Source: JAHFDS01 sp964593795
GTDB lineage: Bacteria; Myxococcota_A; Polyangia; JAHFDS01
NCBI GenBank assembly: GCA_964593795.1
Contig: CAZQJC010000283.1
Location: forward strand, 1-64,000
DNA: 64,000 nt
Reading direction: 5' to 3'
The stretch's first letter is position 1. Each line of letters starts with the position of its first letter. Under the pieces are notes generated by a model that saw only the letters and a program-made list of their open reading frames with translations, did no database searches and had not been told where the DNA came from. The position numbers and the translations under genes were made by a program. Positions 1 to 8,627 of this stretch are shown one piece after another.

Positions 1-1410
1 TACAACGAGGTCTCCGGGGCGCTGTCGGGCGCGCCGATCACGCTGCGCGCGTTGCACACGATCACCGCCGGCGGCCTGCAGCCCGCCAACATCAACCTCG
101 TCACGCACCTCGCGCAGCGCCGCGAGCTCACGCTCCTGCGCGCGGGCGCCAGCGCGCAGGCCGCCACCGCGCAGGCCGAGCGAGAGCTACGCAGCGCCCT
201 CGGCATCGGTCCGCCGGCCTTCGATCCGGGCGTGCCCGGCGTCGAGATGAACGTCCTCGGCGGCGACACGCCCGGCAACGCCTACTTGCTCGCGGTGAGC
301 TGCGTCCTCGCCCAGGCCGCCGCCGCGCGCGGCGGCTCTGCCGATGCGGCCCTGCAGGACCTCGTCAACACGATCGCCAGCGACCTCGCGGACGACGGCA
401 GTATCGCCCCGGCGCTCACCACCGAGCTCCGCGCGGCCGAGGCCTCCCTCGATGTCGACCGCGTGGTGGCGGCGCTCGACGCCTATTTCCGCATGCGCGG
501 CGCCACCGTCGTCATCCCGTCGCTGCAGCTCATCATCGACCACGACCTCGACGGCGTGCCCAACTTCCTCGACAACTGCCCGACCGTCGCCAATCCAGAC
601 CAGGCCGATCGCAACGCCAATCACCGCGGCGACCTGTGCGACTGCGGCGACGGCGTCGTGGTCCCCGGCGAGGAGTGCGACGACGGCAACGCCAACGAAA
701 GCGACGCCTGCCTCTCCACCTGCCGCCGCGCCACCTGCGGCGACGGCCACACGCAGATGGGCGTCGAGGAATGCGACGACGGAAACCGCATCGACGGCGA
801 CGGCTGCGACTCCAACTGCACCCGCACCGGCTGCGGCAACGGCATCACGACGGCGCCCGAGGAATGCGATGACGGCAACACCGACAATGGTGACGCATGC
901 ACCAACACGTGCCACGTCGCGCGCTGCGGAGACGCCGTCGTCCAGCGGGGTGTCGAGGAGTGCGACTCGTCCTCGGGCTGCACTGCCAGCTGCAAGTGCA
1001 GCGACGGCAACGACTGCACCGTCGAGCACCCGCAGCCCGACGGGACCTGCGGCCCATCGACAGCCGCTGACCTCGGAATGAGGTGCTGCCAGTTCGGGAC
1101 GGGCGGCTGCGTGACGCGGCAACCCGTGGGCCGGTGCAGCATCGACGGCCAATGTTGTGCCACCGGGTGCTTCGGCGCTGATGGCAAGTGTGTCGAGAGC
1201 TTTCACACGGATCTCAATTGCGCCGGATGTGGGGACTCGTGCTTGCCGTTCAGGCGTTGTGGCGTGTCGGGCAGCTCGGCGTCTTGCGGCTTCTGCGGAG
1301 ACATTGGCACGCCTTGCTGCGGCACGCAGGCGCAGCCCACGTGCCCGAGCCGAGGCACCCCCGTCTGCAGTGGCACCATCACCGGCTGCGACTCCTGTAC
1401 CTGCCAATAG
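1..1410 (+). CDS. Cys-rich DUF4215-type surface protein, 5' end outside window
   Basis: The reading frame is open from the first base, so the N-terminus is missing. The visible part starts with a plain Ala-rich region, followed by a calcium-binding thrombospondin type 3 motif (DLDGVPNFLDNC, near base 550). Three or four tandem Cys-rich repeats of the form CGDG...EECDDGN...C...C come next (bases 645-985); these are typical of the DUF4215 / Myxococcus Cys-rich repeat family. The remaining C-terminal part is another disulfide-dense segment with many CC pairs. Proteins of this type are secreted or cell-surface in Myxococcota, often with unknown ligands. The frame ends at a TAG 18 bases before the convergent stop of the next gene. 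Family membership is clear; the function is unknown. Confidence 0.85.
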   Translation, partial: YNEVSGALSGAPITLRALHTITAGGLQPANINLVTHLAQRRELTLLRAGASAQAATAQAERELRSALGIGPPAFDPGVPGVEMNVLGGDTPGNAYLLAVSCVLAQAAAARGGSADAALQDLVNTIASDLADDGSIAPALTTELRAAEASLDVDRVVAALDAYFRMRGATVVIPSLQLIIDHDLDGVPNFLDNCPTVANPDQADRNANHRGDLCDCGDGVVVPGEECDDGNANESDACLSTCRRATCGDGHTQMGVEECDDGNRIDGDGCDSNCTRTGCGNGITTAPEECDDGNTDNGDACTNTCHVARCGDAVVQRGVEECDSSSGCTASCKCSDGNDCTVEHPQPDGTCGPSTAADLGMRCCQFGTGGCVTRQPVGRCSIDGQCCATGCFGADGKCVESFHTDLNCAGCGDSCLPFRRCGVSGSSASCGFCGDIGTPCCGTQAQPTCPSRGTPVCSGTITGCDSCTCQ

Positions 1411-1428
1411 CCCCCGCGCTCGTCTCGA

Positions 1429-3054
1429 TCAGCGCGTCCACCTCAGCGCGCCGAGCTCGTCGAGCGCGAGCGCGAGCTCGCCGACGGTGCGGCCGAGCGC
1501 GTCCACCGCGCGCGGCGTGGCCACCTGCGCGAGGGCCCGCTCCGCCTGCTCGCGCAGCGCGCGCTCGCCCGTGACGCGCGCGAGCGCCGCCAGGAACCGC
1601 GCGGCCGCGATCGCCGGCGCGAGGGGCCTGTCACGCTCCGCCAGCGCGCCCGTGGCCGTGTCGTCGAGCGTGCGGCCGAACCACCCAGGGCCCCCGCCGT
1701 CGCCGAAGTCGCGCGCCATCGCCTTCGCGATGCGCCGCGCCGCCTCCGTCCACCGCGGCTCGCGCGTGACCTCCGCGAGCCGCGCGAGCGCCCGCCCGAG
1801 CGCCGCCGCGTCCACGAGGTAGCGCGGATCGTTCGGCCGCTCCGCGTCGTGCACCACCGCGCCGTCCGCCCGGACGTGCGATCGCACGACGGCCTCCGCC
1901 GCCGCCCTCGCCAACGCCGTCCACCGCGCCTCCCCCGTCGCCTCCCCGAGCGCGACGAGGGCCGCGATGGCGAGGCCGTTCTCGCGTGCGTACACGTGCC
2001 GGTCGACCCAGGGCTCGCCGATCGCTCGCCGAGCGCGGTCGTCCTTGGCGTAGAAGACGTGCCCGTCCACGAAGCGCGCGCCCCGGTCGTGCGCGCCCAC
2101 GTCGGCGTCCTGGTTCGTGTAGAAGCGCCCGTCCGGCGCGCCGAGGTGCTCCGTCACGTACCGCGCGATCGCCTCGGCGTCCGCGCGCACCCGCGGCGGC
2201 GCCCCCGCGCGCACGGCCCGCGCGTAGGCCTCGAGGTTCGTCGCCTGCATCGTCATGAGCTTCTCGAAGTGCGGCGAGCGCCACGTGCCCCCCGTCGAGT
2301 ACTGGTAGAGCCCGCCCCAGACCGGATCGAGCACGGCGCGCTGCGCGTCGAGCGCGCGCACCGCCCGCGCCTTCGCCGCCGCATCGCCGTGCGCCGCGCG
2401 CAGGAGCTCCACCTCGATCGCCGCGCCGATCGGCGCCTTCTGCCCGCGCCCCCAGCCGCCCTCGCGCTCGTCCCAGTAGCCGCCGAGCTGCACGAGCGCC
2501 TGGGCGCCGATCCACGGCAGGTCCGCAGGCTGCGCCGCGGCGTCCTCCGGCCCGCGCGCCGACGCCACCTCGGTGCCGCCCGCGCCGGCGCGCTCGAGGA
2601 TCTCGCGCATGCGCTCGGGCGGGAGGTACCCGCGGAACTTGCCGAGCTCGGCCCCGTCCGGCGAGAGCACGATCGTGGCCGGCCAGCCGTAGTCCTGATA
2701 GCGCTCCTGGAAGTCCGGCCGCTCGTCGATGTCGACGCGCACGGCGACGAAGCGCTCGGCGATGAGCCGGCCCACCTCTGGGTCGCGGTAGGTCGTCTCG
2801 TCCATGACGTGGCACCAGTGGCACCACTCGGCCGCGCCGTCGATGAGGAGGGGCTTTCGCTCGCGCCGCGCGCGCTCGAACGCCTCCTTGCCGTAGCGTG
2901 CCCAGGAAAAGCGCATCGGGAGCCCGCGCCGCCGCTGCGCCGCCACGTCCTCGCGCGCGTCCTTGCCGGGCGCGGCCGCGCTCGCCGGGACCTCCGCGAG
3001 CGCCGCGCACGCGAGACCCACGACGAGGCCACGGAGGCGCAAGGAGGGGCTCAT
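1429..3054 (-). CDS. Exported DUF255 thioredoxin-like protein (YyaL/SPATA20 family)
   Basis: This 541-residue protein has a DUF255 thioredoxin-like domain carrying the hallmark WCHWCHVM motif about residue 75, then VDIDERPD and a WPATIVLSPDG strand. A long helical region follows, like the (alpha/alpha)6 barrel of the YyaL/SPATA20 family. Family members are usually 600-700 residues with the same order, so this one is somewhat short. The chosen ATG gives a plausible Sec signal peptide (hydrophobic GLVVGLACAALAE, possible cleavage after ASA), which would place it outside the cytoplasm; many homologues lack an export signal. It is divergent from glgA, with only 48 bases between the two starts. 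The biochemical role of the family is not settled, though redox or cellobiose-epimerase-like activities have been suggested from fold. Confidence 0.8.
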   Translation of the reverse strand: MSPSLRLRGLVVGLACAALAEVPASAAAPGKDAREDVAAQRRRGLPMRFSWARYGKEAFERARRERKPLLIDGAAEWCHWCHVMDETTYRDPEVGRLIAERFVAVRVDIDERPDFQERYQDYGWPATIVLSPDGAELGKFRGYLPPERMREILERAGAGGTEVASARGPEDAAAQPADLPWIGAQALVQLGGYWDEREGGWGRGQKAPIGAAIEVELLRAAHGDAAAKARAVRALDAQRAVLDPVWGGLYQYSTGGTWRSPHFEKLMTMQATNLEAYARAVRAGAPPRVRADAEAIARYVTEHLGAPDGRFYTNQDADVGAHDRGARFVDGHVFYAKDDRARRAIGEPWVDRHVYARENGLAIAALVALGEATGEARWTALARAAAEAVVRSHVRADGAVVHDAERPNDPRYLVDAAALGRALARLAEVTREPRWTEAARRIAKAMARDFGDGGGPGWFGRTLDDTATGALAERDRPLAPAIAAARFLAALARVTGERALREQAERALAQVATPRAVDALGRTVGELALALDELGALRWTR

Positions 3055-3102
3055 GCGCAAGGATACGGACGAGGCGGCCGTCGCGTTACGATGGGCGACC
3101 CC

Positions 3103-4557
3103 ATGCGCGTCCTCTTCGTCGCCTCCGAATGCGCCCCCTTCGCCAAGGCCGGCGGCCTCGGCGACGTCGTCGGCGCGCTGCCGAAGGCCCTCGCGCGCCT
3201 CGGCCACGACGTGCGAGTCCTCCTGCCGCGCTATGACACGGTGCGGCTCGATCACGCGTGGCGGCACGACCAGGGCCTCGCGGTGCCCCTCGGCGGCGGC
3301 GAGGCGTGGTGCGCCGTGGTCGAGACCCGGCTGCCCGGCAGCGACGTGCCGGTGTACCTGCTCGAGCACGACGCGCTCTACGGTCGCGGTTACCTCTACG
3401 ATCCGCCGGGCGGCTTCTGCGGCGACAACCTCGCGCGCTTTGGCCTCCTGTGCCGCGGCGCGCTCTCGCTCTGCCGCCACCTGCACTTCGAGCCCGAGGT
3501 CTTCCACGTCCACGACTGGCCCACGGCGCTCCTGCCCGTGATGCTCAACCACCTGGCCCCGGGTGATCCCCTCGGGCGCGCCGCGAGCGTGCTCACCATC
3601 CACAACCTCGCGCACCAGCCGCGCTTCGCAGCGGCGGGCCTCGGGCTCGTGGGGATCCCGTCGCACGAATTCCGCTCCGACAGCCTCGAGGACCACGGCC
3701 ACCTCTCGCCGTTCAAGGGCGGCCTCTATCACGCGAGCAAGCTCACCACGGTGTCGCCGCGCTACGCCGACGAGATCCGAACCCCGGGGCTCGGCAACGG
3801 CCTCGACGGCATCCTGCGCTTCCGCGCCGGCGACCTCGTCGGGATCCTGAACGGCATCGACGACGCGGTGTGGGACCCCGCGACCGACGTGCACCTGCCC
3901 GCGCGCTACTCCGCGGCCGACCTCGGCGGCAAGCACGCCTGCAAGCGCGCGCTGCAGCGCGAGATGTTCCTCGCCGAGCGCGACGACGTGCCGCTCTTCG
4001 GCGTGGTCTCGCGCATGGGCGAGCAAAAGGGCACCGACGTCCTCGCCGACGCGCTCGATGGCCTGCTCTCCCTCGGGCAGCTCGTGCTCCTCGGCTCGGG
4101 CGATCCAGAGGCCGAGGCCTTCTTCTCGCGCCGCTCGCACCACGGCGGCGACCACTTCCGCGCCTTCATCGGCTACTCCGAGCCGCTCGCGCACCGCATC
4201 GAGGCCGGCTGCGACCTGTTCCTCATGCCGTCGCGCTTCGAGCCCTGCGGCCTCAACCAGCTCTACTCGATGCGCTACGGGAGCCCACCCATCGTTCGCG
4301 CGACCGGCGGCCTCGACGACACCGTCGAGCAGTGCGACCCGGGCAGCGGTGGCGGGACCGGCTTCAAGCTCTGGGACCTCTCGCCCCGCTCGCTCTACGA
4401 GACGGCCCGCTGGGCCACGAGCGTCTGGCGCGATCAGCGCGAGGCCTTCTTGGCCATGCAGCAGCGCGGCATGCAGCGCGACTACGGCTGGGGCACCCGG
4501 GCCAGGCAGTACAGCGAGCTGTACGAGTGGGCGCGGAAGGCGCGGATCGGAAACTAG
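3103..4557 (+). CDS. glgA: Glycogen synthase, GT5
   Basis: This enzyme transfers glucose from ADP-glucose (or UDP-glucose) to the non-reducing end of alpha-1,4-glucan in the cytoplasm. It is 484 residues long, against about 480 for bacterial GlgA. The N-terminal half begins MRVLFVASECAPFAKAGGL, with the KxGGL nucleotide-sugar loop. The C-terminal half has the SRMGEQKGTDVLADAL strand and the FEPCGLNQLYSMRYGS donor-binding motif, followed by TGGLDDTV. An ATG at 3091 is also in frame, but a TACGAT -10-like box (3087-3092) overlaps it, and family alignment favours 3103. There is no Shine-Dalgarno sequence, which fits a nearly leaderless transcript. No other glycogen gene is adjacent. Confidence 0.93.
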   Translation: MRVLFVASECAPFAKAGGLGDVVGALPKALARLGHDVRVLLPRYDTVRLDHAWRHDQGLAVPLGGGEAWCAVVETRLPGSDVPVYLLEHDALYGRGYLYDPPGGFCGDNLARFGLLCRGALSLCRHLHFEPEVFHVHDWPTALLPVMLNHLAPGDPLGRAASVLTIHNLAHQPRFAAAGLGLVGIPSHEFRSDSLEDHGHLSPFKGGLYHASKLTTVSPRYADEIRTPGLGNGLDGILRFRAGDLVGILNGIDDAVWDPATDVHLPARYSAADLGGKHACKRALQREMFLAERDDVPLFGVVSRMGEQKGTDVLADALDGLLSLGQLVLLGSGDPEAEAFFSRRSHHGGDHFRAFIGYSEPLAHRIEAGCDLFLMPSRFEPCGLNQLYSMRYGSPPIVRATGGLDDTVEQCDPGSGGGTGFKLWDLSPRSLYETARWATSVWRDQREAFLAMQQRGMQRDYGWGTRARQYSELYEWARKARIGN

Positions 4558-4572
4558 GGACTGGGAACAAAG

Positions 4573-4784
4573 AGCAAGGAACAGGAACACGGAGTCGGAC
4601 ACGGACACGGAGTCGGACGCGGACTCGGACTCGGGCTCGGACTCGGGCTCGGACTCGGACTCGGGCTCGGACTCGGGCTCGGACTCGGGCTCGGACTCGG
4701 GCTCGGACTCGGGCTCGGACTCGGGCTCGGGCCGCTCCGAGGGGGACTCAGGGAGTCCGGGATTCCGTGTTCCTGTTCCTTGCT
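4573..4784. repeat. Hexanucleotide array inside a perfect 21-bp inverted repeat
   Basis: Between glgA and the next kinase, arms 4573-4593 and 4764-4784 are exact reverse complements over 21 bases, with weaker pairing beyond. The loop (about 4595-4736) is a degenerate array of GGACTC/GGGCTC/GGACAC hexamers. The arm contains CAAGGAACAGG, which recurs at 48696-48706 in another intergenic hairpin. The region has no credible gene and no recognisable transposase signal. It could fold into a long stem and act as a terminator or cruciform; the sequence alone does not say which. Confidence 0.85.
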
Positions 4785-4846
4785 CCTAGTTCCTGGTTCG
4801 CCCGGTTGCCCAGCGGACCCTCGCCCGCGTGCTAGCCTGACCCCGC

Positions 4847-6352
4847 GTGAAGGGCCCGCTCGGCCGCTGCTACGAGGTGTGGGGCAAGCTGTCGCAGGGC
4901 GGCATGGGCGAGGTGTGGCTGGCGCGCCACGCGGAGCTCGCGCTGCCCGTCATCGTCAAGTCGCTCGCCCCCACGGACGGCGAGTCGTTCGAGGCGTGCT
5001 ACGCGCGCATGCTCGCCGAGGCGCGCCTCGCCGCGCGATTGACGTCCCCGAACGTCGTGCGCGTCGTCGACGCCGGGATCCACGAGCACGGCGCCGCGCG
5101 TACGCCGTACCTCGTCGAGGAGTACGTCGACGGCATCGACCTCGCAGAGCTCGACCGCCGACGCCGCGCCGCGCTGCGCCGGCCGCTTCCGCTGTGGTCC
5201 GTGTGCGAGCAGGTCGCGCAGGCCGCTGAGGGCCTCCACGCCGCACACCAGGCCGGCGTCGTCCACCGGGACGTCAAGCCCTCGAACTTGTTCGGCCACG
5301 GCCACGCGCGCATCAAGGTGGGCGACTTCGGCGTCGCGATCTGCCCGGCCGGCGCGCGCCACGACCCCGACGAGCTCGTCGGCGGCACGCCGCTCTACAT
5401 GGCCCCCGAGCAGCTCTGCGGCGAGCGCGTGGACCGCCGCGCCGACGTCTATTCCCTCGGCGCCACCGCGTTCGCGCTGCGCTACGGCGAGCCGCCCTAC
5501 CCGACCGCCGGCGATGCCCTGCGCGCCGATCGCGCCCCCCGCTTCCCGCCGCCGCGCTCGCCCGAGGAAGCGTACTTCCAGCACGTGGTCGCCAAGATGC
5601 TGGCCCGGCGCGCCGACTCGCGGCAGCCGAGCCTGCCTCCCGTCGCCCAGCAGCTCCGCGCCCTCGCGCGCGCCACGCGCCCCCGCATCGAAAGCATTCG
5701 CCTGTCAGAATATGTCGCCGGATTGGGCCCGATCCGGCTGAGCTTCGAGGTCGGTGACCTCGCCTCGGTCGAGACCGATGCCGTCGTCACGTCGACCAAC
5801 TCTCACCTGACCATGCGCACGGGCCTCGGCGACGCGCTCCGGCGGCGCGGCGGCGACGCGCTCGAGGCCGAGGCGCTCGCGCACGGCGAGCAGCCCCTCG
5901 GCGCCTGCGTGGCGACGGGCGCGGGCGCGCTCTCGGCGCGCGGGGTCCTGCACGCCGTCGGCGGCTGGAACGAGGTCTCCTGCGTCGCGCGCGCGACGCA
6001 CCGTGCGCTCCTCCTGGCCGAGGACCTCGGCTACGAGCGACTCGCCTTCCCGGCCATCGCCACGGGAGCCGGGCGCGTCTCCCTCGAGGCGTGCGCCGAG
6101 GCGATGCTGGGCGTCCTGCGCATCCACAGCCAGCTCGGTGGCTCGCGCCTCCGCGAGATCCGCTTCGTCCTCTACGACGAGCCCGCCCTGCGCCGCTTCT
6201 GCGACGTCGCGCTCGCGAGCCTGCTCGGCGAGGAGGCCCTGCGCTTCGACGACGAGCTGGACGCGCCCGGCGCCGATCACGCCGAGCCGACGCTCCTCGC
6301 CCCCGCCACGCGCGGCACGGTCACCCCGGCTCGCACCGCCATCGAACCGTGA
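4847..6352 (+). CDS. Ser/Thr protein kinase fused to a macro domain
   Basis: This 501-residue protein has a complete Hanks-type kinase domain in its N-terminal half: Gly loop LSQGGMGEVWLAR, Lys38, catalytic HRDVKPSN (His140-Asp142), DFG Asp160 and YMAPEQL. Residues about 296-475 form a macro domain, with VGDLASVETDAVV, TSTNSH, GLGDALRRRGG and the diagnostic FPAIATGAG loop. Macro domains bind or hydrolyse ADP-ribose derivatives. No transmembrane helix separates the two parts, so it is probably cytosolic. The GTG start lies 8 bases after a TAGCCT -10-like box (4833-4838) and lacks a Shine-Dalgarno sequence. The stop overlaps the next start (GTGA), so the two genes are probably cotranslated. Confidence 0.88.
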   Translation: MKGPLGRCYEVWGKLSQGGMGEVWLARHAELALPVIVKSLAPTDGESFEACYARMLAEARLAARLTSPNVVRVVDAGIHEHGAARTPYLVEEYVDGIDLAELDRRRRAALRRPLPLWSVCEQVAQAAEGLHAAHQAGVVHRDVKPSNLFGHGHARIKVGDFGVAICPAGARHDPDELVGGTPLYMAPEQLCGERVDRRADVYSLGATAFALRYGEPPYPTAGDALRADRAPRFPPPRSPEEAYFQHVVAKMLARRADSRQPSLPPVAQQLRALARATRPRIESIRLSEYVAGLGPIRLSFEVGDLASVETDAVVTSTNSHLTMRTGLGDALRRRGGDALEAEALAHGEQPLGACVATGAGALSARGVLHAVGGWNEVSCVARATHRALLLAEDLGYERLAFPAIATGAGRVSLEACAEAMLGVLRIHSQLGGSRLREIRFVLYDEPALRRFCDVALASLLGEEALRFDDELDAPGADHAEPTLLAPATRGTVTPARTAIEP

Positions 6353-7854
6353 GCGCGCCCCTCCGCACCTTCCTGCTCGCGCTGCCCGGCATCGCGCTCC
6401 TCGTCGCGCACGCGCGCCGCTTCTGGTTCGTCACCGACGACGCTTTCATCTCGTTCATCTACTCGCGCAACCTCGCCGAGCACGGCCAGCTCGTCTACAA
6501 CCTCGGCGACCGCACGGACGGCTACACGAACTTCCTGTGGACGGTGTTGCTCGCGGGCGTCCACCGCCTCGGCGGCGCGCTCGAGTCCTGGTCGCTCTGG
6601 CTCGCGACGCTGCTCTCGGTGGGCACCATCCTGCTCGCGGTCCGCATCGGCGAGCGCCTCGATCCCGAGGCGCCCCCGCTCCGCCGCCTCGTCGCGCCGC
6701 TCCTCCTCGGTGGCTCGGGCGCGCTCGCCTGCTGGACCTCGGGCGGCCTCGAGACGGCCCTGTTCACGACGCTCGTCACGGGCGCCGTGCTCTGCGCCCT
6801 CGAGGCCTCGGCACGCCGCGAGCTTTTCCTCGGCGTGCTCGGCGCGCTCGCCGCGATGACGCGGCCGGAAGGACTGTTCCTGTTCGCGCTCCTGTGTGGC
6901 TTCTGGCTCGTCGAGCGCCGCCGCGTTCCCGTCCGCGCGCTCGCCTCCTTCGCGCTCCTGTTCGGCCCGTACTTCGTCTGGCACTGGCGGTACTACGGCT
7001 ATCCGTTCCCCAACACCTACTACGTCAAGTCGTCCGGGGCGCGCCGCGAGACCCTGGCCCAGGGCGGCTTCTACGTGGGCCGGTTCGCCGCCGACTACGG
7101 CGCGTGGCTCTGGCTGCCCCTCCTCGTGCCGGTGCGGCGCGGGCTCGTCGTGCTGCTCCTGTCGATCCCGTTCGTGCTGTACGTGGTCTCGGTCGGCGGC
7201 GACTTCATGGGCCTTTACCGCTTCCTCGTGCCGCTCGTGCCCCTGTGGGCCGTGCACGCCGAGCGCGCGCTCGGGCGCCTCGGCGCTCGCCTGAGCGGCC
7301 CCGCGCTCGCCGCGCTCGCCGTCGTGTTCCTCGCCAGCTACGGCGTGCAGAGCGCGCGGGTCACGCACAAGGCGAACACCGAGATCGGCGCCGAGCGTGG
7401 CATCGACACGCCGGGCTACCTGCGCAAGTACACGCACGATCGTGCGCTCGTCGGGCAATGGATGGCCCCGCACCTCGGCCCCGACGACCTGCTGACCGTG
7501 GGTGGCGCGGGCGCGCAGGTCTGGTACGCGCGCGCCCGCGCGATCGACGCGTTCGGCCTGACGGATCGCTTCGTCGCGCACGAGGTGCCCGCCCACAGCA
7601 CGCGCCCCGGTCACCAGAAGTGGGCGCCCGACAGCTACCTGCTGTCGCGAAAGCCGACGATCCTCTGCCACACCTACTTCATCGCGCCCGGCCCCCACGC
7701 GCCCTCCCCCGGCGAGGCCGCGATGTGGCGCGCGCGCGGCTACCACTGGGTCAGCGTCCCGATCCCCGGCCTCCGGGATCCCGGTCCCTACTACAGCTTC
7801 CTCAAGCGCACCGACCGCGCCCTCGGCCCCCTCCCCGCCGACACCGCCCCCTGA
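6349..7854 (+). CDS. Polytopic GT-C-type glycosyltransferase-like membrane protein
   Basis: This 501-residue protein contains many hydrophobic segments (for example LLALPGIALLVAHA, FALLFGPYFVWHW, VVLLLSIPFVLYVVSVGG). The first periplasmic loop reads DDAFISFIYSRNLAEHG and then DGYTNFLWT. This arrangement of an acidic pair followed by a YTNFLW motif is seen in GT-C lipid-linked sugar transferases such as the AftB/GT89-like and related mannosyl or arabinosyl transferase families. The C-terminal third is soluble, likely periplasmic. The GTG start overlaps the upstream kinase stop by four bases. The sugar and acceptor cannot be inferred. Confidence 0.65.
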   Translation: MSAPLRTFLLALPGIALLVAHARRFWFVTDDAFISFIYSRNLAEHGQLVYNLGDRTDGYTNFLWTVLLAGVHRLGGALESWSLWLATLLSVGTILLAVRIGERLDPEAPPLRRLVAPLLLGGSGALACWTSGGLETALFTTLVTGAVLCALEASARRELFLGVLGALAAMTRPEGLFLFALLCGFWLVERRRVPVRALASFALLFGPYFVWHWRYYGYPFPNTYYVKSSGARRETLAQGGFYVGRFAADYGAWLWLPLLVPVRRGLVVLLLSIPFVLYVVSVGGDFMGLYRFLVPLVPLWAVHAERALGRLGARLSGPALAALAVVFLASYGVQSARVTHKANTEIGAERGIDTPGYLRKYTHDRALVGQWMAPHLGPDDLLTVGGAGAQVWYARARAIDAFGLTDRFVAHEVPAHSTRPGHQKWAPDSYLLSRKPTILCHTYFIAPGPHAPSPGEAAMWRARGYHWVSVPIPGLRDPGPYYSFLKRTDRALGPLPADTAP

Positions 7855-7864
7855 TCCACGCCTT

Positions 7865-7891
7865 CGTGCTCGTGCTCGTGCTCGTGCTCGA
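7865..7891. repeat. Short CGTGCT hexanucleotide array
   Basis: About four tandem copies of CGTGCT begin about ten bases after the stop of the GT-C-like gene. It resembles the GTGGAC and GGACTC arrays elsewhere in this window: a six-base unit placed just outside a gene end. Confidence 0.7.
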
Positions 7892-8464
7892 CCTGCTCCG
7901 AGGCCTCCACTGGTCAATTTTTTCCGTGGCTTACGAGACCCGGGCGCTACCTCGGGCCCTGAAGGTGCAAGGGATCGAGCCGGCTCACTCGCGCGTGCGA
8001 CCGGCTTACGGATCGCGACAAGGATCAGGTGCTCGGCCTTACACGATTCACAGACGTCGCCATTTTCAACCGGATTATCCAGTGGTTACTCCCATTCCTG
8101 GGGGACCACAGTCACGTTGGCTGGGCGCTCGTCTGCGTGCGGGAGCCAGCAGGTGGCCAGTCGGCCAGCCAGTCCCCTCTCTCGCCTGGAGCCGCCTGGT
8201 TCCTCTACCTGGAGCGCTCGGGCCGCGGACGCGCCTGGGATCCGCCCGACGTGCGGATCCTCCGGCAGGCCGCTGCTGCGCGGCTTCCGGCGCCCGTGCC
8301 GCCGCCCCCTGCACGGCCCCGGCGCTCATCCGGCCCGGTGGAGTTCCGAGCAGTGGACGGCGTGGCCAGACCTCGAGCAAGACGCATGCTGCGCGTCGAG
8401 GAGTCGGCCGACTCGTTCTTCCCGGTCGAGGAGACCGTCAACCTGGGAAGCCGCTGGGCGTCGG
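7892..8464. other. Orphan intergenic stretch without a convincing gene
   Basis: About 570 bases separate the membrane protein from the argC side. The stretch includes less GC-rich patches (TTCAACCGGATTATCCAG near 8070). A 154-codon frame on the plus strand (8029-8493) and shorter minus-strand frames are open, but none shows a family motif, the local codon preference or a ribosome-binding site. I found no tRNA-like fold. It may be a decayed gene or a non-coding region. Confidence 0.5.
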
Positions 8465-8596
8465 TTACCAGCCGATCCGAACCGCCAGGGTGAGAGCCAG
8501 TCCCAGCACACCGATCCCCGCCACCACCACGTTGATCAAGCGATGTCGCGACTCGGGCACGTTGGTATCGTACCCGACAACCGTTACCGCGTTCAA
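8465..8596 (-). CDS. Possible 43-residue membrane peptide downstream of argC
   Basis: A short frame on the argC strand begins at a TTG 31 bases after the argC stop and ends in TAA. Its product has a polar N-terminus (LNAVTVVGYDTNVPESRHR), then one clear hydrophobic helix (INVVVAGIGVLGLALTLAV) and ends RIGW. A GGAGG lies about 15 bases before the TTG, further than ideal. It may be a real small membrane protein cotranscribed with argC, or chance; I recognise no family. Confidence 0.3.
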   Translation of the reverse strand: MNAVTVVGYDTNVPESRHRLINVVVAGIGVLGLALTLAVRIGW

Positions 8597-8627
8597 CCCG
8601 TGTTGATTTTTCCTCCGAGGCCCTGGC

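Noticed and set aside
8029..8493. A 154-codon plus-strand frame in the orphan stretch
   Set aside because: No motif, no ribosome-binding site, and a Pro/Arg-rich end typical of chance frames.
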